Source: SHVO01 sp041905795
Lineage (GTDB): Bacteria; Pseudomonadota; Alphaproteobacteria; Rhodospirillales; Rhodospirillaceae
DNA: 64,000 nucleotides
Direction: 5' to 3'
NCBI GenBank assembly: GCA_041905795.1
Contig: JAYRKL010000005.1
Span: 169,066 to 233,065, forward strand
The position numbers were made by a program, and so were the translations under genes. Positions within the stretch are counted from its first letter, which is position 1, and every line of letters starts with the position of its first letter. A model generated the notes under the pieces. The model saw only the letters and a program-made list of their open reading frames with translations, made no database searches and was not told where the DNA came from. This document shows, piece by piece, positions 41,113 to 50,416 of the stretch.

Positions 41113-44025
41113 TTACATCTTGAAGCGGACACCGGCGAAGAAGCGGCGGCCGATGGTGTCGTACATCTGCGGGTTCACCGTCATGTACCAGTAGTTGGTC
41201 GAGACGATGAACGGCGGCGCGGTGTTCATGAGGTTCGACACGTTCACATAGGCCTGCACGCCGTCCGTGAACTTATAGGTCAGCGAGAGATCCTGATAGA
41301 ACCGGCTTTCGATGTAGTTGTAGTCGATGGTCGGGAACGACGTGGTCGACACCGGGCAGGAGCCGGCTTTGCACTCGACATAGGTGGTCGCGGTCCCGCC
41401 GTAACGGCCCGAGCTCATGAAACGGCCGGTCCAGGTGATCGAGATCGGGTCGAGGGTGTAGTTGGCGTTGAACATCCAGCGCCACTTGAGCGGACCCTGG
41501 CCGCCGTTGGTGCCGGCGGCGTCGATGACCGGGTTGCGGCCGTCGTCGCGCTTGTAGAACTGGATGTAGGTGCCGATGGCGCGGAAGCTGACGTCGCCGC
41601 CCCAGGCCGGATTGATCTGGTCGAGCTTGGTCTGATAGCTGGCTTCGAAGTCGTAACCGCGCTGGTGCAGGGCGGCGAGGTTGAACGGCTTCACGTCGAT
41701 GATGCGGATCGTGCCGAGAGCGAAGCCGTCGTTGGTCGCGGCGTTACGCTGCACCGAGGCGCACTGGGTGGCCTGGCCGGCGAAGCAGCGGTCGAGGATT
41801 TCCTGGCCGCCGATGGTGTCGATCGCGCCCTTGATGTTGATGTCGTAGAAGTCGACCGAGGCCGAGAAGCCGGGGAAGAACGCGGGTTGGATCACCGCGC
41901 CGAGACCGGTGGTGTCGGCCTTTTCCGGTTCCAGGAGCGGGTTGCCCGAGGTCGAGTTCAGGTAGGTGACCGGCGGAGCGCCCGGACGGAACGGATCGAT
42001 CAGGCCCGGCGACTGGCCGCCGCCGCCGCGGTTGTAGAGTTCGCCCAGGTTCGGCGCGCGGATGTCGCGCGACCGGGTGGCGCGGATGCGCAGTTCATCG
42101 ATCGGGTTGTAGGTCAGACCCGCCTTCCAGGTGGTGACGTAGCCCGAGGTCGAATAACCGGTGGCGCGCACCGCCGCGTTCAGGTCCAGCGACCTCGCCC
42201 ACACGGTGTCCTTGGCCAAAGGCGCCACGACCTCGACGTAGCCTTCGGCCACGCTGTAGGAGCCGAGGGTGCCTTTGTAGTTGCCGGCGGTGTAGGAGCT
42301 GGTGAGGCAGAGCGGGCAGTAGCTGGCGATGTCGCCCATGGTCACCGCTTCGCGGCGCCATTCGAAGCCCGACGCCACCGAGACCGGACCGGACCAGGTG
42401 GAGAACGGCTCGCCGCCCGACACGCCGACCGAGAAGGTCGATTCCGTGTTGCGCTGGTACAGCACGGCGGTCTGCTTGACGTATTTGATCGCCGAGGAGT
42501 CGTTGACGTTGTAGCCGAACGGATTGAACGGCACGCAGCCGTTGGTGGGCGCGGTCAAGGTGGAGCGGCAGACGATCTTGCCGGTGGAATCGCGCACCGA
42601 GTCGACCGCGAGCGCAAAGTTGGTGTTGTTGACCACGCGGCCGTTGAGGTCGGAGCGCACCAGGCCGTACTGGGCGTGCATGTCCCAGGTCCAGTTGGTG
42701 CCGAACGCCTCGAGCTTGCCGTTGAGGCCGCCGGCGTAGCTCCACAGGTTACGCCAGTTGTCGGTGGTGATGTACGGGATGTCGAGCAGGAAGCTGCCCA
42801 TGGTGAAGCCGGTCAGCTTCAGCGCGGTCACCTGCGCCGCGATCGCCGGATTCATGTACGGGTTGTCGGCCTTGATGGTGATGTTGCCGAGCTTGTCATC
42901 GAGCTTCGAGCGGGCGAAGCCGTAGCTCGAGGTGTTCAAGAGGTCGATATACGCGGTGACGTCGTCGGTCACGTCGTAGCTGGTGCGCAGGAAGAACGCC
43001 TGGCGCGAGACCTTATTGGAGAGCGTCTGGTTGTAGTAAGTGGCGTCCGAGTACTTCCAGTCGCCGCCGATGGTGAATTGGGCGTTGGTGATCGAGCCGT
43101 AGGTGTAGGGGCGCGGCGTGCCGTCCGGATTGAAGGCGATGCCCTTCAGAGGACCGGCGGTGATGATGCCGCCCGGCGTCGCGAGCAGGGTCGCGGCGCC
43201 GCGGGCCACCAGCCAGCGCGGGTTGGTGGGCGAAACGCCGGTAGCGGCGTTGGCGACGGCGCCCCACAGCGGATTTTCCACCAGGTGGCCGGTGTCGTAG
43301 CTCCAGAAATCGCCGCGCGACTTCGAGGCGCCGTAGATGCCCTTGTTCCAGGCGTGTTCGCCCGAGAACAGGATGTGGCCGCGGCCGCCGGCGAACGGGG
43401 TGCCGAGGGTCAGGCTGAGTTTGTAGCTGGGGTCGTCGCCGTAGTTGGTGATACCGCCCTGGACTTCACCCTTCACGCCGGTGAATTCCTTGTCGAGGAC
43501 GAAGTTCACCACGCCGGCGACGGCGTCGGAGCCGTAAGCGGCCGAGGCGCCGCCGGTCACGACGTCGACGCGGCTGATCAGCGGGGTCGGAAGGTCGGAG
43601 GCGTTGACCGAGCCGTTGACGTCGCCGGTGACGATGCGGTTGCCGTCGAGCAACACCAGGGTGCGGTAGGAGTCCAACGAGCGCAGGTTCAGGTTGTTCT
43701 GCGACTGGCGGCCGGTGGAGATTTCGTTGCCGCCCGAGGTCGTGGTCTGCGCGCCGCCGAAGGCCGGCAGGCGGTTCACGAAGTCGGAGATGTGCTGCAT
43801 CGGCTGCGCTTCCATCTGCTCCAGACCGATGACGGTCACGGGCGTGGGCGCTTCGTAGCCGTCGCGCACGACGCGCGAACCGGTGACGACGATTTCTTCA
43901 ACCGCCGGCGCCTGGGCCGACTGGGCCGGCGCGTTCTGCGCCTGGGCGGAAGCGGCGGCCATGGCGGCCACGCTCACCGTAGTCATGAATCCAAAACGCC
44001 GCGCGGCGGCAGATGTCGTACGCAT
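41113..44025 (-). CDS. TonB-dependent receptor, CVPFN type (module B, receptor 4)
   Basis: 970 residues; ATG 44025 lies six bases after GGGGAA, so it is preferred to GTG 44031. Signal peptide ends ASAQAQ, TonB box VEEIVVTGSRV, plug (PTPVTVIG, NLNLRSLDSYRTLVLLDGNRI, SRVDVVTGGASAAYGSDAVAGVVNFVLD) and barrel. The conserved loop reads CRSTLTAPTNGCVPFNPFG and the C-terminus FAGVRFKM. Its nearest relative is the receptor at 44469. It is in the same orientation as, and downstream of, module B. Confidence 0.93.
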   Translation of the reverse strand: MRTTSAAARRFGFMTTVSVAAMAAASAQAQNAPAQSAQAPAVEEIVVTGSRVVRDGYEAPTPVTVIGLEQMEAQPMQHISDFVNRLPAFGGAQTTTSGGNEISTGRQSQNNLNLRSLDSYRTLVLLDGNRIVTGDVNGSVNASDLPTPLISRVDVVTGGASAAYGSDAVAGVVNFVLDKEFTGVKGEVQGGITNYGDDPSYKLSLTLGTPFAGGRGHILFSGEHAWNKGIYGASKSRGDFWSYDTGHLVENPLWGAVANAATGVSPTNPRWLVARGAATLLATPGGIITAGPLKGIAFNPDGTPRPYTYGSITNAQFTIGGDWKYSDATYYNQTLSNKVSRQAFFLRTSYDVTDDVTAYIDLLNTSSYGFARSKLDDKLGNITIKADNPYMNPAIAAQVTALKLTGFTMGSFLLDIPYITTDNWRNLWSYAGGLNGKLEAFGTNWTWDMHAQYGLVRSDLNGRVVNNTNFALAVDSVRDSTGKIVCRSTLTAPTNGCVPFNPFGYNVNDSSAIKYVKQTAVLYQRNTESTFSVGVSGGEPFSTWSGPVSVASGFEWRREAVTMGDIASYCPLCLTSSYTAGNYKGTLGSYSVAEGYVEVVAPLAKDTVWARSLDLNAAVRATGYSTSGYVTTWKAGLTYNPIDELRIRATRSRDIRAPNLGELYNRGGGGQSPGLIDPFRPGAPPVTYLNSTSGNPLLEPEKADTTGLGAVIQPAFFPGFSASVDFYDINIKGAIDTIGGQEILDRCFAGQATQCASVQRNAATNDGFALGTIRIIDVKPFNLAALHQRGYDFEASYQTKLDQINPAWGGDVSFRAIGTYIQFYKRDDGRNPVIDAAGTNGGQGPLKWRWMFNANYTLDPISITWTGRFMSSGRYGGTATTYVECKAGSCPVSTTSFPTIDYNYIESRFYQDLSLTYKFTDGVQAYVNVSNLMNTAPPFIVSTNYWYMTVNPQMYDTIGRRFFAGVRFKM

Positions 44026-44417
44026 ATTCACTTCCCCTTCGATGTTGACGGCGTGGATGCCGGCACTGAGCGCTCCCCGGGGAAGCGCGTCTTGAAAAGA
44101 CTGAGTGCGGTGGAAAGGCCGCGGCTTATTCGCCGCCGGCCGGCCGAAACGGCCTCCCCCTCATCTCGCGTCGGCCCTGGACCAAGGCGGATACTCCCGA
44201 TCCCCTGTCCGGGCAGGCGCGTCTCCCTTACAGGTACGCCCGTGCGGCGACACTCATCACACGAAAGGTTTTTGAAAACAACGTGAAACTCTTGGGTCAG
44301 GTGTGTGAATCGATCAAATGCTAGTCATTTTTATTCGCGTTTTGTTCACGTGTAGACACAAAATGACTTTAACCCATCAACCCCGGCCGCCGGGGCGCGC
44401 GGGCCGGCTTGCGCCAA
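44026..44417. other. Leader and promoter region of receptor 4
   Basis: About 390 bases with no gene. On the transcript there are nested short hairpins (AGTCTT-TTC-AAGACT, GCGCTTCCCCGGGGAGCGC) close to the start, then an AT-rich tract (44290-44375) that probably holds the promoter. Flanked at 44418 by the terminator of receptor 5. Confidence 0.45.
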
Positions 44418-44448
44418 TAAAAAAGGGGGCCCGAGAGCCCCCTTTTTC
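44418..44448 (-). terminator. Rho-independent terminator of receptor 5
   Basis: GGGGGC-CCGAGA-GCCCCC with six A residues on the plus strand (T tract on minus), 20 bases after the stop. Confidence 0.82.
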
Positions 44449-44468
44449 ACGTTCATCCCAGCCCGGGA

Positions 44469-47381
44469 CTACATCTTGAACCGGATCCCGGCCCGGAAGA
44501 TGCGACCCTGCGTGTCATAGAGGAACGGGTTGGTCGACATGTACCAGTAGTTGGTGCTGCCGATCGGCGGGGGCTGGGTGTTGAAGGCGTTCTGGACGGT
44601 GAGGTAGGTCTCGGCGTCGGCCAGCCCGCTGTCCTTGTGCATGAACTTGTAGGTGATGCCGACGTCGTACCACCACTGGCCGGGGATGTAGTCGCCGTCC
44701 AGGGTCTGCTTGTTCGCGGTCGACGTCGGGCACGACGAACTGCACGCCAGGTAAAACGGACCGTAGCTGCCGTGGCTGATGCCGCGCTCGGTGAAGGTCA
44801 GCGTCAGCGGGTCGTTGGTATAGACCTGCTGGAACAGGTAGCGCCACTTCACCGGACCGGTGCTGGAGTTGTTGCCGGCCTGGTTCTGCACCGGGTTATA
44901 GGCATCGTCGTTCTTCTGGTAGGTGACGTGCGCTATGAGTGCGTGCAGCAGCATGCCGCCATCGAGTTTTTCGCTGATGTTCGAAAGGCTGGTTTGGTAG
45001 GTGACGTCGATGTCCTGGCCCTGTTGTTTCATGGTCGCCAGGTTGAAGGGCAGCGAAGCCTGCTGAGCGAGGCGGCCCGCCTGCAGGTCCGCCAGTGTCG
45101 CGACGGTACCTTTGGTGTCGGAGAACAGCTGGCTACAGTAGAACGCCTGGCCGACGAAGCAGCGATTGATGCCTTCCTGGCCGCTGACCGACGTGATCGC
45201 GCCGGCGATGTTGATCTGGTAGTAGTCCACCGAGGCCTGGAACCCCGGGAAGAATGACGGGGTCAAGACCACGCCAAGGCCGGTGGTGTCGGCCTTTTCC
45301 GGCTGCAGGTTGGGGTTGCCGTACGTTCCGCCGATGAAGGTCGGGAACGTCGTGCCGCCCGCGAACGGATTGATGATCCCCGGAGACTGGCCGCCCGAAC
45401 CGCCGGCGTACAGTTCCTGCAGGTTGGGCGCGCGGATATCGCGCGACCGCGACACGCGGAAGCGCATGTCGTCGATCGGCTGATAGACGGCGCCTGCCTT
45501 CCAGGTGGTGACATAGCCCGACGTCGAATAGCTGGTGGCGCGGATCGCGGCGTTGAGGTCCAGCGTCTTGGCCCAGGCGGTTTCGCGCGCCAGCGGCATT
45601 TCGATTTCGGCGTAGCCTTCGGTCACGTTGTAGTGACCGATGATGGGCTTGTAGTTGGCCGCGGTGGCACGGCTGAGCTGGGCGATGGCATTGACCGTGC
45701 TGTAAACGCCTTCGTAACGGTTGGCGATGCCGAAGCCGACCGACACCGGACCGGCCCAGTTGTCGAACGGCTTGCCGCTGATGTTGGCTTCCTGCACGTC
45801 TTCTTTGGTGTTCAGGTATTGAATCGACGTGGCGTTGACGTAGTTGACCGCCGCCTGGCTGTTCTTGCCGATGCCGAACGGATTGTACGGCACGCACGTC
45901 GGGTTGGTGGCCTGCGAACGGCAGACAATGGCGCCGTTGGCGCCGAGCACTGCGTCATAGGCCAGCGGGAACAGCGAGGTGTCGAAGACGTTGACGTAAT
46001 TCGAGGTCTTGGTGAAGCCGTGCTGGAAGTCGACGTCCCAGTTCCAGGTGATTCCGCCAAGCTCAACCTTGCCGGAAGCGCCGCCCGAGGTGCTCCAGGC
46101 GCGGGTATAGAACCGCGACGACAGCGGCGGCAGGTCTTCGTTGAACGAGCCCATGTTGAATTGCGTCAGGCCGAGCGCCGTCATCTGTGCCTGGACCGCG
46201 GCGGGGATGAACGGGTTGCCGGTCTTGATCACGATGTTGGTGGCGTCGTCGAGCTTCGAGCGCGCCCATTCGCTGGTGTAGCCGTGGATGAACTGGGCAA
46301 AGACGGTGATGTCGTCGGTCACGTCGTACGCCGCGCGGACGAAAAGGTTGTCGCGGAACAGGTGGTCGGTCAGCGACTGGTTGAACTGGGTGGCGTCGCT
46401 GTAGGCGAACATGCCGCCCTGGGTGTACTGGCTGTTGGTCAACGTGCCGTACTGGTACTGGAACGGCTGGCCGGAGGCGTCGAAGGCGGTGCCCTTCAGG
46501 GCGGTGTTGGTGATGATGCCGCCCGGCGCGTAGAGGATGGTCGAGGTGTTCTGGCGCACCAGGAAGGCCGGCTGGCCGTTGCCGACGCCATTGACCACCG
46601 CATAGGCCGGATTAGCGATGATGTGGATCGGGGTCTTGTGCCACGGGCTGGTGTCCCAGTCGAAGACACCGGGGTCGTTGGCGTATTCGCCGCTGATCAG
46701 CAGGTGGCCGCGGTCGTTGGCGAACCGCGTTCCGGCCGAGAGCGAGATGTTGCTGGTGCGGTTGTCGCCGTAGGTGCGCACGCCGCCCGACACCGAGCCC
46801 TTGATGCCGACGAAATTCTTGTCGAGCACGAAGTTGACCACGCCCGCGAGCGCGTCGGAGCCGTAGGCCGCCGAGGCGCCGCCGGTCACCACGTCGACGC
46901 GATTGATGAGGTTGGTGGGGAAATAGTTGATGTTGACCGAGCCGTTGGGATCCGACGACACGAAGCGATGGCCGTCGAGCAGCACCAGGGTGCGCGACAG
47001 GCCGAGGCTGCGCAGGTTGAGTTGGCTCTGGCCCTGTTTGCCGGTGGAGATCGAGTTGCCGCCCGAGTGGGAGCCTTCGTTGTCGCCGCCAAAGGCCGGC
47101 AACTGGCCGACGAAATCGGCGATATTGGGCTGGTTGGCCTGTTCGATCTGCGCCGTGCTCATGACGGTGACGGGCGTCGGCGCTTCATAGCCGTTGCTGA
47201 TCACGCGGCTGCCGGTGACCACGATTTCTTCAACCGCGGGGGCCTGTGCAGACTGCGGCGCCGGCGTCTGGGCGCGCGCGGCGTTGAGGCCGGCAACGGA
47301 AGCGCTCACCAGAGCGAGGCTGCTGACAGTCGTCAGGAAGGCGGCGCGGCGCTGAGACGCCGGAATTCGGATTTGAACCAT
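44469..47381 (-). CDS. TonB-dependent receptor, CVPYN type (module B, receptor 5)
   Basis: 970 residues from ATG 47381 (GGGGAA upstream). Signal peptide ends NAARAQ; VEEIVVTGSRVISNGYEAPTPVTVMS; plug with LNLRSLGLSRTLVLLDGHRF and NRVDVVTGGASAAYGSDALAGVVNFVLDKNFVGIKG; the CRSQATNPTCVPYNPFG loop lacks the first spacer residues seen in the others but keeps the cysteines. It ends FRAGIRFKM. Tandem with receptor 4 and downstream of the secreted-unknown gene of module B. Confidence 0.93.
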   Translation of the reverse strand: MVQIRIPASQRRAAFLTTVSSLALVSASVAGLNAARAQTPAPQSAQAPAVEEIVVTGSRVISNGYEAPTPVTVMSTAQIEQANQPNIADFVGQLPAFGGDNEGSHSGGNSISTGKQGQSQLNLRSLGLSRTLVLLDGHRFVSSDPNGSVNINYFPTNLINRVDVVTGGASAAYGSDALAGVVNFVLDKNFVGIKGSVSGGVRTYGDNRTSNISLSAGTRFANDRGHLLISGEYANDPGVFDWDTSPWHKTPIHIIANPAYAVVNGVGNGQPAFLVRQNTSTILYAPGGIITNTALKGTAFDASGQPFQYQYGTLTNSQYTQGGMFAYSDATQFNQSLTDHLFRDNLFVRAAYDVTDDITVFAQFIHGYTSEWARSKLDDATNIVIKTGNPFIPAAVQAQMTALGLTQFNMGSFNEDLPPLSSRFYTRAWSTSGGASGKVELGGITWNWDVDFQHGFTKTSNYVNVFDTSLFPLAYDAVLGANGAIVCRSQATNPTCVPYNPFGIGKNSQAAVNYVNATSIQYLNTKEDVQEANISGKPFDNWAGPVSVGFGIANRYEGVYSTVNAIAQLSRATAANYKPIIGHYNVTEGYAEIEMPLARETAWAKTLDLNAAIRATSYSTSGYVTTWKAGAVYQPIDDMRFRVSRSRDIRAPNLQELYAGGSGGQSPGIINPFAGGTTFPTFIGGTYGNPNLQPEKADTTGLGVVLTPSFFPGFQASVDYYQINIAGAITSVSGQEGINRCFVGQAFYCSQLFSDTKGTVATLADLQAGRLAQQASLPFNLATMKQQGQDIDVTYQTSLSNISEKLDGGMLLHALIAHVTYQKNDDAYNPVQNQAGNNSSTGPVKWRYLFQQVYTNDPLTLTFTERGISHGSYGPFYLACSSSCPTSTANKQTLDGDYIPGQWWYDVGITYKFMHKDSGLADAETYLTVQNAFNTQPPPIGSTNYWYMSTNPFLYDTQGRIFRAGIRFKM

Positions 47382-47815
47382 GGTGTTCCCCTAAGGCGTG
47401 AATGACCGGCGTCAGCCGGCACCTAATGCGCGGAGCGAACCCATGTGTGGAACATGTGCGGTGAGGCGTACTGCAGCCGGCTTTGGCCCGGCGCATTCGA
47501 ACCACCTCCCCTGCGCGAAGGACGTTTCTCCCACCGGTTTCTCCCACCGGCGGGAACACGCGACGCGCGCTGGTTCGCTTGCACATTCGTGCGCGAGGGT
47601 GATCGCACAAATGGCCGCGGCGGACAATGAAAAAGTCTCAGAAGTCTTTGAGAAATATAGATAATTTGCGATTTTTCTGCAAGGCTGACGCAAGCTAAGG
47701 GACCGTTTGGCGCGAGTTATCCGCCGCTTCGCGCACAAGTAATTTCGCATGCGCAGCAATGCTCCCTGGCCCCCGCCCTCACCTCGCGCGCGCGCCACAA
47801 AAGCAAAGGGCCCGC
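47382..47815. other. Intergenic region upstream of receptor 5
   Basis: About 430 bases with no supported gene. Holds a direct repeat TTTCTCCCACCGG (twice within 47522-47550) and an AT-rich part near 47630-47690 with the promoter candidate listed separately. Confidence 0.5.
47654..47682 (-). promoter_or_regulatory. Candidate promoter of receptor 5
   Basis: On the minus strand TTGCAG, exactly 17 bases, TATATT. This would give a leader of about 270 nt. Confidence 0.4.
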
Positions 47816-47843
47816 TCCTGAGAGCGGGCCCTTGCCCCTTGCC
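47816..47843 (-). terminator. Hairpin terminator after module B
   Basis: AAGGGCCCGCTC and GAGCGGGCCCTT, a perfect 12-bp stem, 24 bases after the stop of the secreted-unknown gene; moderate T tract. Confidence 0.7.
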
Positions 47844-47866
47844 CTTGTGGCGAGAGTTCTCGCAGG

Positions 47867-48961
47867 CTAATGCGCGTCCTTGGTCTTGGCGTCGGCGACG
47901 GCCGCGACCTTTTGATCGTCATGCTGGATGAAGATCTGCACCATCTTGATGTTCAGCACCGACGAGATCGCGGTCATCTTGCCGTCCGCGCCGGGATAGC
48001 CGTCGGCGAGGCGGTGCAGGGCCCGGTAGAAGGACGGTTGCGACAGGCCGCCGTAGCTGGAGTGGTGGGTCGACCAGGAGCGGACCAGCTGCATGTACCA
48101 GGTATCGATGTCCGAATACCCGCCCATGAGGCCCTGCGCCTTGTCGCCGGTCAGCGCCAGCTTGAAGCGGGCACCCTTGAAGTCATAAGCCCCGGCGCGG
48201 CCCAGGAAAACCGCCCACGGCCAATGCACGTCCGTCGGCTCGGTGGTCAGCACGCCGTTCTCGATCTTGCCCTTCATGTGGGTGATGAAGGTCTTGCCGA
48301 AACGGTAGTCCACGCGGTTGGAACCGCCGGGCATGATGTTGGCGCCGGTGGCGTCGGTCATCAGCTTGTCCTTGCCGCGGTAGATGGTGACATCCACCTG
48401 CGGGTCGTTGGTCAGGCTGTCGACGTTGGTGAGTTCCACCAGCACGCGGTTGAAGTTCATCTCACGGACCCAGAGGTCGGTGAAGTTGGCGTAGGTGCCG
48501 TCCGGCGCGCGGAACAGGCGGGTGCAGCCGATGGCGCGGTAGAGATTGTTGTCGATCCCCTTCTCGCCGTCGGTGGTGGTGAAGTCGTTCTCGCCGACCT
48601 TGCCGTCGAGATTGAGGCCGATGCCGATCTTTCCCTTGACGTCGTGGTAGGGGAAGGTGTCGGTTTTATCGAGCGGATAGCGCGAGGCGCTTTCGCGCTC
48701 GAGCTGGGTGCCTTCGACGGTGCCGAGGTTCGGGTACAGCGCCTTGAACTGCTCGCGCGGCCCCTCGTTGAAACCGTCCGGGCATTCCTGCTTGCCGTCC
48801 GGGGTCTGGTAAAGGCCCCAGTTGGCGCTGGTCAGCACATAGCCGATGGAACGGTTGTGCAGGCCGGACGCGGCATCGTCGGCGCTGGCGACCGTGGCCG
48901 CAACGCCGAAACCACCCATCACCACCGCGGCGAAGGCCGTCTTCTGAATGAGGTTCTTCAT
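47867..48961 (-). CDS. Secreted protein of unknown family, module B copy
   Basis: 364 residues from ATG 48961 (GGGAGAG). Signal peptide MKNLIQKTAFAAVVMGGFG then ASADD. Paralogue of 2349-3470: it keeps CPDGFNEGPREQFKALYP, LNLDGKVGENDFTTTDGEKG, YRAIGC, TIYRGKDKLMTDATGANIMPGG and SWSTHHSSYG. The length matches closely, so this is a stable, full-length family. Last gene of module B, closed by a terminator. Confidence 0.85.
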   Translation of the reverse strand: MKNLIQKTAFAAVVMGGFGVAATVASADDAASGLHNRSIGYVLTSANWGLYQTPDGKQECPDGFNEGPREQFKALYPNLGTVEGTQLERESASRYPLDKTDTFPYHDVKGKIGIGLNLDGKVGENDFTTTDGEKGIDNNLYRAIGCTRLFRAPDGTYANFTDLWVREMNFNRVLVELTNVDSLTNDPQVDVTIYRGKDKLMTDATGANIMPGGSNRVDYRFGKTFITHMKGKIENGVLTTEPTDVHWPWAVFLGRAGAYDFKGARFKLALTGDKAQGLMGGYSDIDTWYMQLVRSWSTHHSSYGGLSQPSFYRALHRLADGYPGADGKMTAISSVLNIKMVQIFIQHDDQKVAAVADAKTKDAH

Positions 48962-48992
48962 GAATCTCTCCCTAGTCGCCTTTTGTTTGGTC

Positions 48993-49035
48993 GCATGTCC
49001 GGACGGAAAACCGGTCTCCACTTTTCCTGGACACG
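48993..49035. repeat. Rhizobiales-type palindromic (REP-like) element, copy B
   Basis: GCATGTCCGGACGGAAAAC on the left arm and CTTTTCCTGGACACGC on the right. It lies between the secreted-unknown and lipoprotein_15 genes of module B, thus one junction away from copy A's place in module A. Confidence 0.7.
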
Positions 49036-49042
49036 CTCGGTG

Positions 49043-50416
49043 TTATCGTGAACCGAAGAAATCGTCGCGCAGGACGAAAGCGCGGAAGCCGTTACGGCTG
49101 CCGCCGAACTCGCCGTTGCCGCTGCCGAGCATGTCGCCTGGCTTCTTGTCGAGGATGTGGGTGTAGACCGGCTGGCCCTGATAGGCCCACACCCGCAGGC
49201 CCTTGCCGGGCGCGGCGGCGTGGCCGGTCTGCGGGTCGATCTCGATCACGGCCCAAGTGCGGCTGGTGCTCTTGGCGTCCTTCGCGGCCACCGCGTAGGG
49301 CCAGTCGCGCAGGCAGCGTTCGACCTTGCCGCCGCCGCAGATGGCGAGGCGGTAAACCTGCGGGCTGTCGACATTATCGCAAGCCAGCTGGTCGACCGAA
49401 TCATCGGCGCAGTTATAGGTGTAGATGGTCTTGCCCTTGGCGTCGGCCAGCACCACGCCGGTTTCGGAATCCTGGCGGGTGAATTCCTTCGGGAAGGCCG
49501 GCGCTTTCTGCACATAGACATTGTGCCAGCCGGGGATGTCGCTGCCTTGCTGGCTCTTGGTCTCGGCGTCGAGCGCGTAGGTATAAAGCGGCTTCTTGCG
49601 GAACGCCCACTGACGCACGCCCGGGGACCGCTCGAAGATCGACCATTCGCCCTGCGGCTGGGCGGCCACCGAGGCCACCACCGGCACCCAGGTACGCGTG
49701 CAGGCGTCGTCGCAGTTGGACTTGTTGGAACCGTCCTTGTCCCACATATAGATCGAGAAGTTCTTGTCGTTGAGGAGCGTGCGGCCCTCGGCCGAGGTGC
49801 GCACCAGGAAGCCCGGCGGAACCGCCGACGGAACCTGGGCCACGTCGCGCGCCGCGGGGCCGTCGCCCTGGCCGCCGCGGGTCGATGCGGCGTTGACGTC
49901 GCCCGGGACCTTATCCTGGTCGGAGGTGTAGAGGGCGTGCTGGTCGTAGGCCCACTGCTTCTTGCCGTCCTTGCGGGTGATGACGGTGAAGGCACCGGCG
50001 GGCTTGGCGTCGTCGGCGGCGTAGACCGCCGGCCACATATCGAGGCAGCTCTTGCGGGTCTTCAGCTCCGGCAGTTCCAGCCCCGGCGGATACGGGCTCA
50101 TGAGCCCGGCGGTATGGGTCTGGACCTTGTCGGTGCACATCGACTGGTTCTTGGGATCGCCGGTGACGCCGTTGCGCATGGTGGTGTTGGGCCAGAAGTA
50201 CAGCGTCTTGCCGTTGGCGTCGGCGAACACCGGACCGTCCAGCTCGGTGTATTCCACATGGAACACCGGCGGCATCGCCACCTTCTGCGCTTCCTCGCGC
50301 TCGGCCGGGATCACCGCCCTGGCGATGGCTTCGGCGGCCTGGAGCTTGAGCGCGGGCGCGGCCAACGCCGCGACCGCCGCGCCGCCGGCAAGGCCGATCA
50401 GAAGGCGGGTCTTCAT
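49043..50416 (-). CDS. Secreted three-repeat lipoprotein_15 protein, module B
   Basis: 457 residues from ATG 50416 (GGGAG eight bases upstream), overlapping the DUF1552 stop by four bases (ATGA). Signal peptide then three PF03640-type repeats: KTLYFWPNTTMRNGVTGDPKNQ, FSIYMWDKDGSNKSNCDDAC and KTIYTYNCADDSVDQLAC, each with KQWAY, RQWAF or related strands. Its plan and many residues parallel the module A protein at 3511. The coupling with DUF1552 suggests the two products work together. Confidence 0.86.
   Translation of the reverse strand: MKTRLLIGLAGGAAVAALAAPALKLQAAEAIARAVIPAEREEAQKVAMPPVFHVEYTELDGPVFADANGKTLYFWPNTTMRNGVTGDPKNQSMCTDKVQTHTAGLMSPYPPGLELPELKTRKSCLDMWPAVYAADDAKPAGAFTVITRKDGKKQWAYDQHALYTSDQDKVPGDVNAASTRGGQGDGPAARDVAQVPSAVPPGFLVRTSAEGRTLLNDKNFSIYMWDKDGSNKSNCDDACTRTWVPVVASVAAQPQGEWSIFERSPGVRQWAFRKKPLYTYALDAETKSQQGSDIPGWHNVYVQKAPAFPKEFTRQDSETGVVLADAKGKTIYTYNCADDSVDQLACDNVDSPQVYRLAICGGGKVERCLRDWPYAVAAKDAKSTSRTWAVIEIDPQTGHAAAPGKGLRVWAYQGQPVYTHILDKKPGDMLGSGNGEFGGSRNGFRAFVLRDDFFGSR

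Noticed and set aside
44340..44360. TTGTTCACGTGTAGACA considered as a second parS site.
   Set aside because: Only the CACGTG core is shared; the flanks do not form the required 16-bp palindrome.
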